This document shows, in pieces, positions 57,033-64,000 of a DNA stretch of 64,000 nucleotides. The DNA is from Pseudomonas sp. 7SR1 (lineage in GTDB: Bacteria > Pseudomonadota > Gammaproteobacteria > Pseudomonadales > Pseudomonadaceae). Under the pieces are notes generated by a model. That model saw only the letters and a list, made by a program, of their open reading frames with translations, ran no database searches and was not told the DNA's origin. Positions within the stretch are counted from its first letter, which is position 1; every line of letters begins with the position of its first letter. The DNA lies in assembly GCF_900156465.1 (NCBI RefSeq), contig NZ_LT707064.1, forward strand, positions 3,611,001-3,675,000. Direction: 5' to 3'. A program made the position numbers and the translations under genes.

Positions 57033-57401
57033 ATGGCAGCAGTACTAGAAGACAACTTAATGACCGCGTCCCCCGAATTGACCGGACTGGAGCGCCTGGG
57101 CCTGCGCGTATCAGCGATGATCAACTCACCGATAGCGCAGTTGGGGAGGAGGGTGCTGATTCACCGCCTGGACTCCGACAGCGATCAGGATTGGGAGCGG
57201 ATCATGGAGTTGCTTTCGGAAACCGACGGCCTGGACATGACGTTCTGTGATGACGGGTCGGTGATCCTGCAGTGGGGGGCTGCTACGGATGACGATCGGG
57301 TGATTGAGAGGGAGGTGGACCTGGATCTTGTCCGACACGAGAGGGGGTGCCTTTTTAGCTGTGATGGGCCTTTAGCTGACCCACCACCTGAGCCAATCTA
57401 A
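57033..57401 (+). CDS. Prophage DUF1654-family protein
   Basis: 122 aa. The core LERLGLRVSAMINSPIAQLG and DWERIMELLSETDGLDMTFC is shared with the chromosomal protein at 23643-23891; a C-terminal extension (VDLDLVRHERGCLFSC) is extra. TTGGAG precedes the ATG. It is the only rightward gene between OL and the repressor, preceded by both a repressor operator and a LexA box, so it should respond to DNA damage and be silent in a quiet lysogen. It converges with the GHKL gene, overlapping by 4 bp. Confidence 0.82.
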   Translation: MAAVLEDNLMTASPELTGLERLGLRVSAMINSPIAQLGRRVLIHRLDSDSDQDWERIMELLSETDGLDMTFCDDGSVILQWGAATDDDRVIEREVDLDLVRHERGCLFSCDGPLADPPPEPI

Positions 57402-59413
57402 GCTTCCGTCGGTTCGGCTACAGTGCTACGAGTGGTGAGGCCTGCCAATAGCTCATCTTTAGTGACTGATGAAAGGTCAGCTCGCTGAGTTTTCAGATTT
57501 TCTAATAAGTAATCATTAGTAAGTTCAAATTCATCAAAAATTCTGGGCCAGGTTTTGATATAGGTCTTGATCTTGGAAGTAGAGGTTACCAAGCCTGGCT
57601 CACCATGAACCTTAGAGGTATCTAGGCGATTTTGGATTCCAAACGCTTCACTTGAAATGCTACGGCCAATGAGAAGTAACTCGAACCGAGTTAAATCACT
57701 GTTAAAAGCAGGGTATCTACTCAAAATTGAAGCATACGTGTCCAGTTGTTGTAGGTGTTTGTCATTCAAGGCCACGCCGGGGCGCTTGATTTCTACTATG
57801 ACGCAACGGAAATATTTTCTGCCGCTTGGGTCGATCTGAGGCTGTCTTCGGACAAGCAGCAAGTCTACCTGCTTTTTCGCTCCTTCAATTTCTACCCCCT
57901 CAGCGAGGTCGCCCACATCTACCCTCTCAATCTCTTTAATGGTTGCGCGAAGATTTCGAGTGGTTTCCGTAAAGCTCGCCTCTTCAGCCCCTAGGATTTC
58001 GTACGAGGCTCCAAATAACCATGTGTTACTTTCGATTACGGCCTGAAGGTCAGGGGTCTCGCGAACTGTGGCATAATGAGTGTTCATGATTTCCTTAATC
58101 TGGGAAATCGCCAACTCTCGATTTTGCAGGATTTCAATGGTGTTTATGATGTTGTCGAGCTTTGTTTTTTTGAGCTGGTCGGCAAGTTTTGTCATGGCGG
58201 CGGCATCTAAATTTAGAATGCTTTCTAAGATTTCAAATATGCCGCTATTTTCGTTCGAAACGGAAAGTCTGTCTAATAATCTTATGATTAGTCGGCGCTG
58301 TTTTTTATTATTTCCTACTAGTAAGCTTGGTTCGCGAATTAATACGGCCTTAACGATGTCTTTTACATGTGACAAGCGCCATTTTGATTCTTGAGGATCC
58401 AGATTGGGATATTCTGGGAAGTCGCCGTCCTCTTCAAACTGGGATACGTGCTTTTCAGCTTGTTTGATAAGGAATTCAGCATACATGCGCTTCGCAAATA
58501 CGCCAATTTCACTCTCTAGGTCCTTGAACTGACTGCTTACAAGGAATGCCCCAATTGGTTCGTGAATAGATTCGCTATCGTCGCTGTATCGGTCGAATAG
58601 CGCGGACCTCACATAGATTGATGAGTAATACCCTCGTTTACGATTGAGGCTACTGTGGAATTTATAAAGAATTTTACTATTGGTGTTGATTAGGTGAATA
58701 AATGACTTTTCAGAGCCAGGTTTCTCTTTCCAGTGAAGGAGCTTCACCTCAAATAAATCGCCCTTAGAATTCACCTTGACTTCATATAAGTCATGGTCTT
58801 GCGGTATTACAATGGCGCCATTCACGCGCAAAGACTTATGTGGCATCAAAGCAAGTTGTGCGCCAAAAATCCGCCTAAATTCAGAAATAATAAAATCTTG
58901 ATTGGGGAAATTGTTTTTGAAGTCAGAAAGGACGACGCATGTGCCGGAATCGATCCCGTCGAGAAAGGAGTGTTGGTCAGCAGTTGGAATAGTGCGGCCT
59001 TCTATATCGCTAAGATTGCTGCTTGAAACTCTAATAATGGCGTTGTCGCCCTCGTACCTTGTAAACCATGTTGCTGTATTGCAAATTTTATGAAATGCAA
59101 GTCGGCCGCGCCCATGGGAGCCATGCGTGTCATAAGAGTCTTTTTTTAATGAGTCGTTAAAGCGTCGAAAGTTATCTTGTGGTGATTTAAAATTAATACC
59201 TTTGCCGTTGTCTAGGATGGTTAACAGCTCGGTTCCGTCTATGTCATTGCTTTCAATTGAAATATTGACAAATGAAGCGCCTGCGTCGAACCCATTCCAT
59301 ACGAGCTCGGCTAATGCTTGTACTGGTTCTACTGTTTTGAAGTGCTTTAAAATACCGCTGTGTGTAATCGTGTTGGAGCCAGAGAAGTCCTGGGAAATAA
59401 AGTTGGCTGACAA
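57398..59413 (-). CDS. GHKL ATPase fused to a Shedu-like PD-(D/E)XK nuclease, candidate exclusion/defence protein
   Basis: Numbering here is from the ATG at 59458 (686 aa). N-terminal Hsp90/MutL-type ATPase: N box ELVWNGFDAGA (Glu51, Asn55, Asp58), Asp box ILDNGKGI (83-87) and glycine box GSHGRGRLAF (113-122). The C-terminal nuclease fold has KQVDLLLV (Asp532), VIVEIKRPG (Glu556, Lys558) and HLQQLDTY (Gln571, Tyr575), the DUF4263/Shedu arrangement, preceded by ESNTWLFGASYEIL. The middle is helical. A TTG at 59413 with GGGAGA 6 nt upstream is chosen; the ATG overlaps the repressor end by 17 bp without a site. AT-rich compared with flanking genes, it occupies the lambda rexAB position. Defence function is inferred. 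Confidence 0.75.
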   Translation of the reverse strand: MSANFISQDFSGSNTITHSGILKHFKTVEPVQALAELVWNGFDAGASFVNISIESNDIDGTELLTILDNGKGINFKSPQDNFRRFNDSLKKDSYDTHGSHGRGRLAFHKICNTATWFTRYEGDNAIIRVSSSNLSDIEGRTIPTADQHSFLDGIDSGTCVVLSDFKNNFPNQDFIISEFRRIFGAQLALMPHKSLRVNGAIVIPQDHDLYEVKVNSKGDLFEVKLLHWKEKPGSEKSFIHLINTNSKILYKFHSSLNRKRGYYSSIYVRSALFDRYSDDSESIHEPIGAFLVSSQFKDLESEIGVFAKRMYAEFLIKQAEKHVSQFEEDGDFPEYPNLDPQESKWRLSHVKDIVKAVLIREPSLLVGNNKKQRRLIIRLLDRLSVSNENSGIFEILESILNLDAAAMTKLADQLKKTKLDNIINTIEILQNRELAISQIKEIMNTHYATVRETPDLQAVIESNTWLFGASYEILGAEEASFTETTRNLRATIKEIERVDVGDLAEGVEIEGAKKQVDLLLVRRQPQIDPSGRKYFRCVIVEIKRPGVALNDKHLQQLDTYASILSRYPAFNSDLTRFELLLIGRSISSEAFGIQNRLDTSKVHGEPGLVTSTSKIKTYIKTWPRIFDEFELTNDYLLENLKTQRADLSSVTKDELLAGLTTRSTVAEPTEA

Positions 59414-59441
59414 AGAAGATCTCCCTATAAAATTTGTCGAG

Positions 59442-60245
59442 TTAAACCTTTCTAGCATTCCACACGAGCAGTACTTTGGCGTGTATTGCTACGTCATCGA
59501 AGCGGGCGGGCTGCCTGTCATAGATCTTGTTATCTGAAATTAACCAGACATGGTCCTCGTCTTTCCGCTGCAGGCGTTTGATCAGTAGATCACCATGCCA
59601 GGTGAGCACGTACACCCCCTCACCCTGGTAGTCGTTTACGCCTCGGTCAACGATCACCGGATCTTTGTCGTTGATCGTCCCCTCCATGCTCTGACCCCAT
59701 CCAGTAATCATCGCCAGGGCCTGGGCAGTGGTATAGGTCACGCCTTTCTCTCTCAGAACTTCTTCGCGAATCACAACATTGCGGATGACTTCGCTGTACT
59801 CGGCGGGCACCTGGCCGTGGCCCATGGCAGCTCTTACGTCGTACTGAGGGATAGAAATATCGCCATCAGCTGGGACGGCGATTTGATTGCTGGAAGAGGT
59901 GGCAGGCTGAACTTCCTCGGCTGCAGCCAACAACCGCTGCCGCGTCTCCTCTGGGATTCCCTTGCCGCTCTTCGCCAGCATCTGCTTGACCAGGTCGGCT
60001 GCTGACGCCGGACCGGGGTCGACCTCTTTCGCATCGTCCGGCAGTGAGTCGAACCAGCCACGCGGCAGGCCCTCTAGCACTTCAATGCGCCGAGCAACGT
60101 CATCGCCCAAGTTCTTGGCCGTCTTGTCGGAAAGAATCTGGCTCAAATGCGCAGCCGACATTTCCCAGCGCTCGGCACAGGCCCCTTTTCTCTGGCTGCC
60201 AATCAGCTTTACCAGGTTGTGCTTGCGAATCTCATAGATATCCAT
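59442..60245 (-). CDS. LexA-like prophage repressor (CI type, S24 peptidase)
   Basis: 267 aa from the ATG at 60245. The N-terminal helix-turn-helix is seen in KGACAERWEMSAAHLSQILS. The C-terminal S24 domain has RAAMGHGQV (cleavage region), ITGWGQSMEGTINDKDP with the catalytic Ser, and DLLIKRLQRK with the catalytic Lys. RecA-assisted self-cleavage would induce the prophage. Three TTTAGC-N5-GCTAAA operators lie just upstream, facing the Cro-like gene, and others lie at pL. Its 3' end leads straight into the GHKL-nuclease gene. Confidence 0.92.
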   Translation of the reverse strand: MDIYEIRKHNLVKLIGSQRKGACAERWEMSAAHLSQILSDKTAKNLGDDVARRIEVLEGLPRGWFDSLPDDAKEVDPGPASAADLVKQMLAKSGKGIPEETRQRLLAAAEEVQPATSSSNQIAVPADGDISIPQYDVRAAMGHGQVPAEYSEVIRNVVIREEVLREKGVTYTTAQALAMITGWGQSMEGTINDKDPVIVDRGVNDYQGEGVYVLTWHGDLLIKRLQRKDEDHVWLISDNKIYDRQPARFDDVAIHAKVLLVWNARKV

Positions 60246-60264
60246 GCGGCGAAGAATGCCAGTG

Positions 60265-60332
60265 TTTAGCTGCCTGCTAAATGTGCGCAAAGCTAAATTT
60301 TCCTTGCTTGAACATTAGCCATAAGCTAAATT
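60265..60332 (+). promoter_or_regulatory. OR operators and rightward promoter (pR)
   Basis: Three sites between repressor and cro: TTTAGCTGCCTGCTAAA (60265-60281, perfect), ATGTGCGCAAAGCTAAA (60281-60297, one good half) and ATTAGCCATAAGCTAAA (60314-60330). A -10 TAAATT (60327-60332) with a weak -35 TTGCTT (60304-60309), 17 bp apart, overlaps the last site, mirroring pL. The repressor promoter (pRM) could not be assigned. Confidence 0.75.
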
Positions 60333-60358
60333 TCGCCATAAGTGTAAGGAGAACCCTC

Positions 60359-60595
60359 ATGAATGATCACCTCCGTGATTGGTTGGGCAGGGCCACGAAT
60401 GAGCGTCGGCAGCAGGTCGCAGCCGACGCCAAGACCACTGTGGGCCATCTGTGGCAGCTCGCAGGTGGTCACCGGAAGGCCTCTACCGAGCTTGCCGAGC
60501 GACTTCAGGACGCCAGTGCCGGTGAGATCACTATCGCCGGTCTGCGTCCCGACCTCATCTCATTCGCCCGCAAGGCGCTGAAAGGCGCCGCGTAA
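60359..60595 (+). CDS. Cro-like regulator
   Basis: 78 aa from the ATG at 60359 (AAGGAGA 7 nt upstream). A helix-turn-helix is visible in RQQVAADAKTTVGHLWQLAG with a YdaS/Cro-like start (HLRDWLGRATNERR). It faces the repressor across OR, the place of cro, and should favour the lytic programme by binding the same operators. Confidence 0.82.
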   Translation: MNDHLRDWLGRATNERRQQVAADAKTTVGHLWQLAGGHRKASTELAERLQDASAGEITIAGLRPDLISFARKALKGAA

Positions 60596-60624
60596 CCACC
60601 TTCAACAGCCAGGAGCATCGAAGC

Positions 60625-60825
60625 ATGTACATGGACCCCAATCAAAAGCGTGCCATTCCGGTGAAGGTTCGATTTGAACCGGTGCTTGATCGGATTCTGC
60701 GTAGAGCCGCCACGAAGACCCGCATGCAGCACGCGACGTACCTGTACGAAATCATCGAATGGGCCGTAGCCAACGGCGTGATCGAGGAACTGATGCAGGA
60801 CAAACAAGAAGATATCGCGGGCTGA
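60625..60825 (+). CDS. Arc-like ribbon-helix-helix protein
   Basis: 66 aa; RAIPVKVRFEPVLDRILRRA reads as a strand followed by helices, like Arc/Mnt regulators, and an acidic tail ends it. An AGGAG site lies 10 nt upstream. It is probably a second early regulator; partner and target are unknown. Confidence 0.65.
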   Translation: MYMDPNQKRAIPVKVRFEPVLDRILRRAATKTRMQHATYLYEIIEWAVANGVIEELMQDKQEDIAG

Positions 60826-60844
60826 AGCCCCTTTGGAGGGCCGA

Positions 60845-61057
60845 ATGACCGTAGAGCTTGAAAGGCTGCCTCCGCAGACGCGAAAGCGAGTGGAGGAACT
60901 GATGCGCGTGAACGGCTGGTGCTTCAGCCGTGCCATCAACGAAATGACAGAAACCGCCATTGCCTGTGGCGCGCTTTCCGAGGTTGGAAGGAGGAAGGCC
61001 CATGTCCTTCAGCTGGTGCCCCCAATGAGGGCCTCTGGCAGGGACTCTTCGGGGTAA
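60845..61057 (+). CDS. Small Arc-like DNA-binding protein
   Basis: 70 aa from the ATG at 60845 (GGAGGG upstream). LERLPPQTRKRVEELMRVNG then FSRAINEMTETAIACGAL resembles ribbon-helix-helix proteins and the preceding gene. A stem-loop spans its stop codon. Confidence 0.6.
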   Translation: MTVELERLPPQTRKRVEELMRVNGWCFSRAINEMTETAIACGALSEVGRRKAHVLQLVPPMRASGRDSSG

Positions 61058-61123
61058 CCCAGAGGGCCTCTGCCAAATTCGAGACGAAAAAAAGCCGGGA
61101 TTGCGGCCCGGCTCTCTTAAACA
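61027..61123. promoter_or_regulatory. Structured intergenic block: repeats, minus-strand terminator and boxA-like motif
   Basis: GAGGGCCTCTG occurs twice (61027-61037, 61062-61072), and GGGCCTCTGG can pair with CCCAGAGGGCC (61058-61068). Next, AGCCGGG-N6/7-CCCGGCT (61093-61113) is followed on the minus strand by a T-run, forming a leftward terminator. Directly after it on the plus strand lies CTCTTAAACA (61114-61123), one base off the boxA core. Confidence 0.5.
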
Positions 61124-61139
61124 CGTTGTGGAGCAAATC

Positions 61140-62000
61140 ATGCACCAAACAAACCAAACGATCAATACCCCGGCCAATGTCGCGACACGTTTCGCCGGAT
61201 CTAAAAACGTGTCGCGGATAAAACCCGTTACGCCATTTGATTTCCATGGCTTCCCCGTTCGCGTAATCGACGAGGGAAACGGCGAGCCATGGTTCATTGC
61301 CAAAGACATCGCTGAAGCCCTGGGTTATGCCAACACTTCGAAGGCGATCAACGTCCACTGCAAAGCGGTGAACACCTGCCATACCGAAATGGGAGGTCAG
61401 GTACGAGCGGTCCAGATCATTCCGGAGCGCGACCTTTATCGACTGGTGATGAAATCGAAGCTGCCAGCCGCCGAGCAGTTTGAGGAATGGGTGGTTGCCC
61501 AGGTCCTGCCGAGCATCCGTAAGACAGGTGGATTTTCTGTTCAGCCAACCAACAACGCCAAGATCGTGGGCGAACTGGCGATCCTTGAGTGCTTCGACCG
61601 CCTGTTGAAGCCGGCACCGTCGAGCAAAATGATGATGCTCGCCAAGATCGCCGCCAATAACGGTCTCGATGCCAAGTTTCTCCCTGGCTACGCCGTCGAT
61701 GGTGCGCCCGATGCCGCCGGCGGATCCTCCATGCCCACCAAATCGGCCACGGCCTTGCTGAAGGACAACGGTATTCGCTGCTCGCCGTCGGGCTTCAATC
61801 GCTCCCTGGCTGCTCGTGGCTTTCTCCAGCAGCTCAAACGCAAGAATTCCAAGGGCGAAATGGTCGACTTCTGGTCCGTGACTGAAAAGGGCCTCCAGTA
61901 CGGCAAGAACCTCACCAGCCCTCAATGCCCATGCGAGACGCAGCCTCACTGGTACGTCGATCGCTTCCTTGAATTGGTCGCTTTGGTCGGGAAGTCTTGA
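61140..62000 (+). CDS. BRO-type phage antirepressor
   Basis: 286 aa from the ATG at 61140 (GGAG 7 nt upstream). The N-terminal BRO domain is clear: FDFHGFPVRVIDEGNGEPWF, DIAEALGYANTSKAINVHCK, IIPERDLYRLVMKSKLPAAE, then FEEWVVAQVLPSIRKTGGFS. The C-terminal half is a winged-helix-like domain (MPTKSATALLKDNGIRCSPS, FWSVTEKGLQYGKN). Such proteins in temperate phages act against repressors or alter host regulation. Confidence 0.85.
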   Translation: MHQTNQTINTPANVATRFAGSKNVSRIKPVTPFDFHGFPVRVIDEGNGEPWFIAKDIAEALGYANTSKAINVHCKAVNTCHTEMGGQVRAVQIIPERDLYRLVMKSKLPAAEQFEEWVVAQVLPSIRKTGGFSVQPTNNAKIVGELAILECFDRLLKPAPSSKMMMLAKIAANNGLDAKFLPGYAVDGAPDAAGGSSMPTKSATALLKDNGIRCSPSGFNRSLAARGFLQQLKRKNSKGEMVDFWSVTEKGLQYGKNLTSPQCPCETQPHWYVDRFLELVALVGKS

Positions 62001-62001
62001 A

Positions 62002-62928
62002 ATGAGCATGGGCCTCATGGTCGCCGCGATGAAAATTCGCGTCGGCAATCCATTGCGCAAGCTGGTGCTGATCAAACTGGCAGACAACGCCAGCGACATG
62101 GGCGAATGCTGGCCGTCCTATCAGCACATCGCCGACCAGTGCGAAATCAGCAAGCGTTCCGTCATGAACCACATCAATGCCCTGGAGCAGGCTGGCCTGC
62201 TGCGCAAGGAAATCCGCAAGGGCGGCCCCAAGGGTAACTCCTCCAACGTTTACTTCCTGACACTGGATGGTGGTGCACCTCCTGCACCAGGAGTAGCGCA
62301 GAAGATTCACCAGGGTAGTGCAGCAGGTTCACCCCCTAGTGAATCTCCTGCACCAGGGGGTAGTGCAGCAGCTGCACCCAGAACCAGTCACTCTTCTGAA
62401 TCAGTCAATGAACCGGTCATTGAACCAGTTGCAACCCCGGCTCACGCCGAGGTCGCGCCGGCTCAATCTCGCAACCTGGTGCTGGTGGTTGATCGCATTG
62501 AGGCGCCCCGGGTCGAGATCCCTGCAGATATGCCTGGCCCCAAGGACCAGACCTGCAAAACCTTCAAGGTCTGGGCGAACTACGCCATGGCCTACCGCAA
62601 GCGCTACAGCACCTGGCCGGTTTGGAACGCGAAGGTCGGTGGGCAACTGGGCCAACTGGTGGACCGCCTCGGCGCCGATGTGGCTCACCACGTCGCTGCG
62701 CACTTCCTGAAAACCAGCGATGCCGCCGTGCTGCGCAAGTGCCACAGCCTCAACGAACTCCTGGCAAACGCAGAGAGCTACCACACCCAGTGGGTGACCG
62801 GGCAGCGCGTCAACGGAACAACTGCCCGCCAGATGGAGCGCACCGAGGCGAACGTCTCCGCGGCGGAGCAGGCCGCCAAATTGGTTCTGGCAAAACGCCA
62901 AGCAGGTGACCGCAATGAATACCTTTGA
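62002..62928 (+). CDS. Phage replication initiator (lambda O-like)
   Basis: 308 aa from the ATG at 62002. The N-terminal winged helix (NPLRKLVLIKLADNASDMGE, SYQHIADQCEISKRSVMNHI, NALEQAGLLRKEIRKGG) is that of helix-turn-helix replication proteins. A Pro/Ala/Ser-rich linker (about residues 90-140) is encoded by iteron-like DNA repeats. The C-terminal part (TFKVWANYAMAYRKRYSTWP) would bind the helicase loader or partner proteins. The layout with an origin inside the gene is that of lambda O. Confidence 0.8.
   Translation: MSMGLMVAAMKIRVGNPLRKLVLIKLADNASDMGECWPSYQHIADQCEISKRSVMNHINALEQAGLLRKEIRKGGPKGNSSNVYFLTLDGGAPPAPGVAQKIHQGSAAGSPPSESPAPGGSAAAAPRTSHSSESVNEPVIEPVATPAHAEVAPAQSRNLVLVVDRIEAPRVEIPADMPGPKDQTCKTFKVWANYAMAYRKRYSTWPVWNAKVGGQLGQLVDRLGADVAHHVAAHFLKTSDAAVLRKCHSLNELLANAESYHTQWVTGQRVNGTTARQMERTEANVSAAEQAAKLVLAKRQAGDRNEYL
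62282..62368 (+). other. Candidate phage replication origin (iterons)
   Basis: Three near-copies of CACCAGG-GTAGTGCAG lie at 62282-62301, 62306-62323 and 62348-62368, the outer two preceded by CTG. A small palindrome TTCACCCCCTAGTGAA sits between the second and third. All are inside the O-like gene, as the lambda origin is. Confidence 0.5.
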
Positions 62929-63712
62929 AATGAACGACCAGCAGGTCGCCGGGCTGGCTTCGGCCATCTGCGCGACTGCCGAAGCCATGGGGCAGGAAAT
63001 GAACCCGGGCACGGCGGCGATGATGGCTGAGGACCTTTGCGTTTACCCGGTGCCTGTCGTCAAGGCTGCGCTGAAGGCCTGCCGCTTCGAGGTGAAGGGC
63101 AAGCTGTCCATGGCTGACATCCTCCAGCGCGTTCAGTCATCCGATGGCCGCCCAGGAAAGGACGAGGCCTGGGCCATCGCTATGACCACGAACGACGAGT
63201 TCGAAACCGTGGTGCTGACCGACGAAATCCAGCTCGCCCTGGCCGCCGCGAAGCCCGTACTCGATGCCGGGGACAAGATCGGAGCACGGATGGCGTTCAT
63301 CAGCGCCTACGAGCGCTTCGTGGGCCAGGCCCGGGAAGACGCCAAGCCGGTCAACTGGCACGTTTCCGTGGGGTTCGACGCCAACCGGCGCATCCAAGCT
63401 GTCACCAAGGCCATGGAGCTGAAGCGAATCCCTCACGAGCATGGGCAGAAGTACCTGGCTGACCTCAGTGTGACACCGGTCACCGAGGATGGCCGCGCCA
63501 TCGTTGGGCTGCTTACCGGCACGGTAACTCGCCCAGCTCCAGGACTCCGGGAAAAGCTCGAAGGTGTGAAGAGCTCGATGATGGAAATGCGTCAGGCCAG
63601 CGAGAAGAAAAAAACGGAGATGCGGATTGAAGCGGCCACCGAGTTGGCTGATCGCCGGGCGCTGCTGATTCGGCAGGCCCAGAAATTGGAAGTGGAGAGG
63701 GCGCCGCAATGA
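62915..63712 (+). CDS. Phage replication-region protein, possible helicase-loading partner
   Basis: 265 aa from the ATG at 62915 (AGGTG 6 nt upstream); an in-frame GTG at 62906 is possible. The N-terminal half (GLASAICATAEAMGQEMNPG, KAALKACRFEVKGKLSMADI, RPGKDEAWAIAMTTNDEFET) is conserved-looking and helical; the end is a charged coiled coil. It overlaps the O-like gene, the place of lambda P, but I see no ATPase motif. Function by position only. Confidence 0.6.
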   Translation: MNTFEMNDQQVAGLASAICATAEAMGQEMNPGTAAMMAEDLCVYPVPVVKAALKACRFEVKGKLSMADILQRVQSSDGRPGKDEAWAIAMTTNDEFETVVLTDEIQLALAAAKPVLDAGDKIGARMAFISAYERFVGQAREDAKPVNWHVSVGFDANRRIQAVTKAMELKRIPHEHGQKYLADLSVTPVTEDGRAIVGLLTGTVTRPAPGLREKLEGVKSSMMEMRQASEKKKTEMRIEAATELADRRALLIRQAQKLEVERAPQ

Positions 63713-63945
63713 CCATGGATAAACAAAAGCTTCAAAAACTGCTGTGGGCCGAGGCCGCCTCATTCCGCGCTGACTGCGCCGACTGGCAGCGCAACACCGA
63801 GGCCCTGCATGAGTTCCTGGGCGAGAAGACGCTCGAGGAAGTGGCGCTGGAGCTGCTGGAAGAGAACGAAGCCTTGCGCAAAGAGCGCGACAAGCTGGCC
63901 GAGGACAAGCAAGGGCTGCTTGAAGACTTTGCGGGGTGCCTATGA
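63709..63945 (+). CDS. Small coiled-coil phage protein
   Basis: 78 aa; a Trp-containing N-terminus then heptads (LEEVALELLEENEALRKERD). It overlaps the preceding gene at ATGA; a second ATG at 63715 is an alternative start. Function unknown. Confidence 0.6.
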   Translation: MTMDKQKLQKLLWAEAASFRADCADWQRNTEALHEFLGEKTLEEVALELLEENEALRKERDKLAEDKQGLLEDFAGCL

Positions 63946-64000
63946 CCGACAAGATCAGCGTCAACTGCCAGGCCAAGCTCTCCGAAGCCATCACCAGCCT
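63942..64000 (+). CDS. Partial phage CDS running off the window
   Basis: Starts with ATG at 63942 overlapping the previous stop at ATGA; the visible part reads MTDKISVNCQAKLSEAITSL. Too short to identify. Confidence 0.6.
   Translation, partial: MTDKISVNCQAKLSEAITS

Larger units (their letters stand above)
41165..64000. mobile_element. Lambda-like temperate prophage (left part)
   Basis: From the tRNA-Pro boundary to the window end the genes are phage-type: integrase and excisionase candidate, small early proteins, recombination genes, methyltransferases, an immunity region with divergent repressor and Cro-like genes, an antirepressor and replication genes. Operators of one consensus occur in two clusters bracketing the repressor, as OL and OR do in lambda. 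Structural genes and attR are not in the window, so the type of virion is unknown. Confidence 0.93.

Overview
The window is a piece of a Pseudomonas chromosome, most likely of the P. fluorescens group. Support comes from the high-GC core genes, the infC-rpmI-rplT-pheS-pheT-ihfA block, the RsmE-type CsrA protein, DUF1654 proteins, and several copies of the two REP families common in these species (GTGGGAGCGAGCTTGCTCGC and GTGGCGAGGGGATTTATCCCC types). No database search was possible; family names rest on motifs I recognise.

Positions 1-41164 are host chromosome. A decayed minus-strand bacteriocin/polymorphic-toxin gene is at 70-1188. Then come a secreted M20 carboxypeptidase, a PstS-OmpA fusion, xthA, a GNAT acetyltransferase, tamA-tamB, a MarR-controlled tripartite efflux operon, lpxH-ppiB, glnS, cysS, rsmE, and a LexA-box operon of a DUF1654 gene with endA. 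These are followed by the ribose operon (rbsBACRKD plus a periplasmic nucleoside hydrolase, with an RbsR operator at its promoter), small envelope proteins, a cold-shock gene, the translation cluster thrS-infC-rpmI-rplT-pheS-pheT-ihfA, a MerR gene and tRNA-Pro(GGG). A 131-bp palindromic MITE-like element lies between pheS and pheT.

Positions 41165-64000 are the left part of a lambda-like temperate prophage integrated beside tRNA-Pro; its right end lies outside the window. A leftward early operon (56540 down to 41234) carries small phage genes, a Rad52-like protein, Gp157, two DNA methyltransferases, an ASCH-like protein, an excisionase candidate and the integrase. The immunity region (56.8-60.6 kb) has a LexA-like S24 repressor facing a Cro-like gene. 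I found six copies of an operator, TTTAGC-N5-GCTAAA, in two clusters: one at the cro promoter (OR) and one at a good leftward promoter (OL) 3.4 kb away. Between the clusters, in the place of lambda rexAB, lie a SOS-box DUF1654 gene and a large AT-rich gene. That gene encodes a GHKL ATPase fused to a Shedu-like PD-(D/E)XK nuclease, apparently translated with or just after the repressor. It is the best candidate in the window for an undescribed anti-phage (exclusion) system. A HEPN/AbiU2-like gene is a second candidate. Rightward genes are two small DNA-binding proteins, a BRO-type antirepressor, an O-like replication initiator with iteron-like repeats inside it (probable origin), and further replication-region genes running off the end.
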